A DNA stretch of 64,000 nt, from NCBI RefSeq assembly GCF_036088315.1, contig NZ_CP107996.1, positions 6,375,001 to 6,439,000 on the forward strand. The letters run 5' to 3'. Numbering within the stretch: the stretch's first letter is position 1; every line of letters starts with the position of its first letter. Position numbers and translations under genes: made by a program. The DNA comes from Streptomyces sp. NBC_00344. Its GTDB lineage: Bacteria > Actinomycetota > Actinomycetes > Streptomycetales > Streptomycetaceae. Positions 63,824 to 64,000 of this stretch are shown here, one piece after another. A model generated the notes under the pieces. That model saw only the letters and a list, made by a program, of their open reading frames with translations, was not told where the DNA came from and searched no databases.

Positions 63824-64000
63824 ATGCCCCCCACTCCTACTCCCGCCCCCACTTCGCTGAGGCGCCTCACCGCCCGGTCCCGCGCGGCCCGGGCGGTGTT
63901 AGGCGCCGTCGCCGCTGGGGCTGCCGTCTTCACGGCTGCCGCACCCGCAGCGGTGGCTGCCCCCGCGGCCACCGAACTGTGCGGTACCTACGATTCGACG
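63824..64000 (+). CDS. Secreted enzyme, probably a cellulase-type glycoside hydrolase (3' partial)
   Basis: Fifty-nine residues are visible before the window ends. They form a long signal peptide: basic RRLTARSRAAR, hydrophobic AVLGAVAAGAAVF, cleavage after AVAA. A mature start with TELCGTYDST follows, which resembles the N-terminus of GH12-type cellulases. AAAGGA is 7 nt before the ATG, with a perfect CebR box just upstream, so cellobiose-controlled secretion is likely. Codon 26 (63899-63901) is TTA, in the signal peptide, so bldA-dependent translation is expected. The catalytic domain lies outside the window and the family is a guess. Confidence 0.7.
   Translation, partial: MPPTPTPAPTSLRRLTARSRAARAVLGAVAAGAAVFTAAAPAAVAAPAATELCGTYDST

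Overview
The window is high-GC actinobacterial DNA and almost certainly comes from a Streptomyces chromosome. The evidence is many secreted enzymes with long Ala-rich signal peptides, a subtilisin-inhibitor (SSI) gene, an Nsd-family regulator, a LAL regulator, a CebR-type box, DasR-like sites and rare TTA leucine codons. Only two segments look mobile or decayed on a large scale. No tRNA, rRNA, CRISPR array, prophage or complete insertion sequence was seen. The window opens inside a SpoIIE-type phosphatase gene and ends inside a secreted-enzyme gene.

0-20 kb: a 5'-truncated PP2C phosphatase; a secreted phospholipase A2 with a TTA codon; a badly decayed alpha-glucosidase; a divergent TetR/quinone-oxidoreductase pair; an aldo/keto reductase; an MpaB-type oxygenase overlapping a Ser/Thr kinase-TPR gene; a carotenoid-desaturase-like flavoprotein; a DUF4232 lipoprotein; a Tat-exported serine hydrolase; a Ca2+/H+ antiporter; an acyl-CoA synthetase converging on paaK, which has a perfect TetR-type operator; an MFS transporter; and a GlxA-type regulator.

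20-38 kb: an orphan DUF397 gene beside a broken CGNR zinc-finger remnant; a LAL regulator; a secreted cell-wall amidase with a DasR-like site; a TTA-containing phosphotransferase divergent from an Nsd-family regulator; a PAS-PP2C protein lacking a catalytic Asp; cysteine-free ribosomal proteins L33 and L31 behind a possible Zur box; a GH127 arabinofuranosidase with a ricin-type lectin; a 158-bp MITE-like element; a GH18 chitinase with a chitinase/DasR-type box; and a PI-PLC.

38-53 kb: redox and stress genes. These include a glutathionyl-hydroquinone-reductase-like protein, a TetR/NmrA pair, a frameshifted phosphotransferase, the coupled CE1758/CE1759 flavin monooxygenase and FMN reductase, an F420-type LLM enzyme, RNase H with a zinc-finger tail, an SSI-type inhibitor with a predicted P1 Gln, a DUF574 methyltransferase, and a hydrolase beside MarR.

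53-64 kb: a five-gene choline-to-glycine-betaine locus (betaine aldehyde dehydrogenase, choline-oxidase-like GMC enzyme, ProV-like ATPase, a fused double permease and a ProX-like lipoprotein) suited to osmoprotection. A LacI regulator, a VOC protein and a secreted protein behind a perfect CebR box, with a TTA codon, follow.

All functions come from reading motifs by eye. No database search was run.
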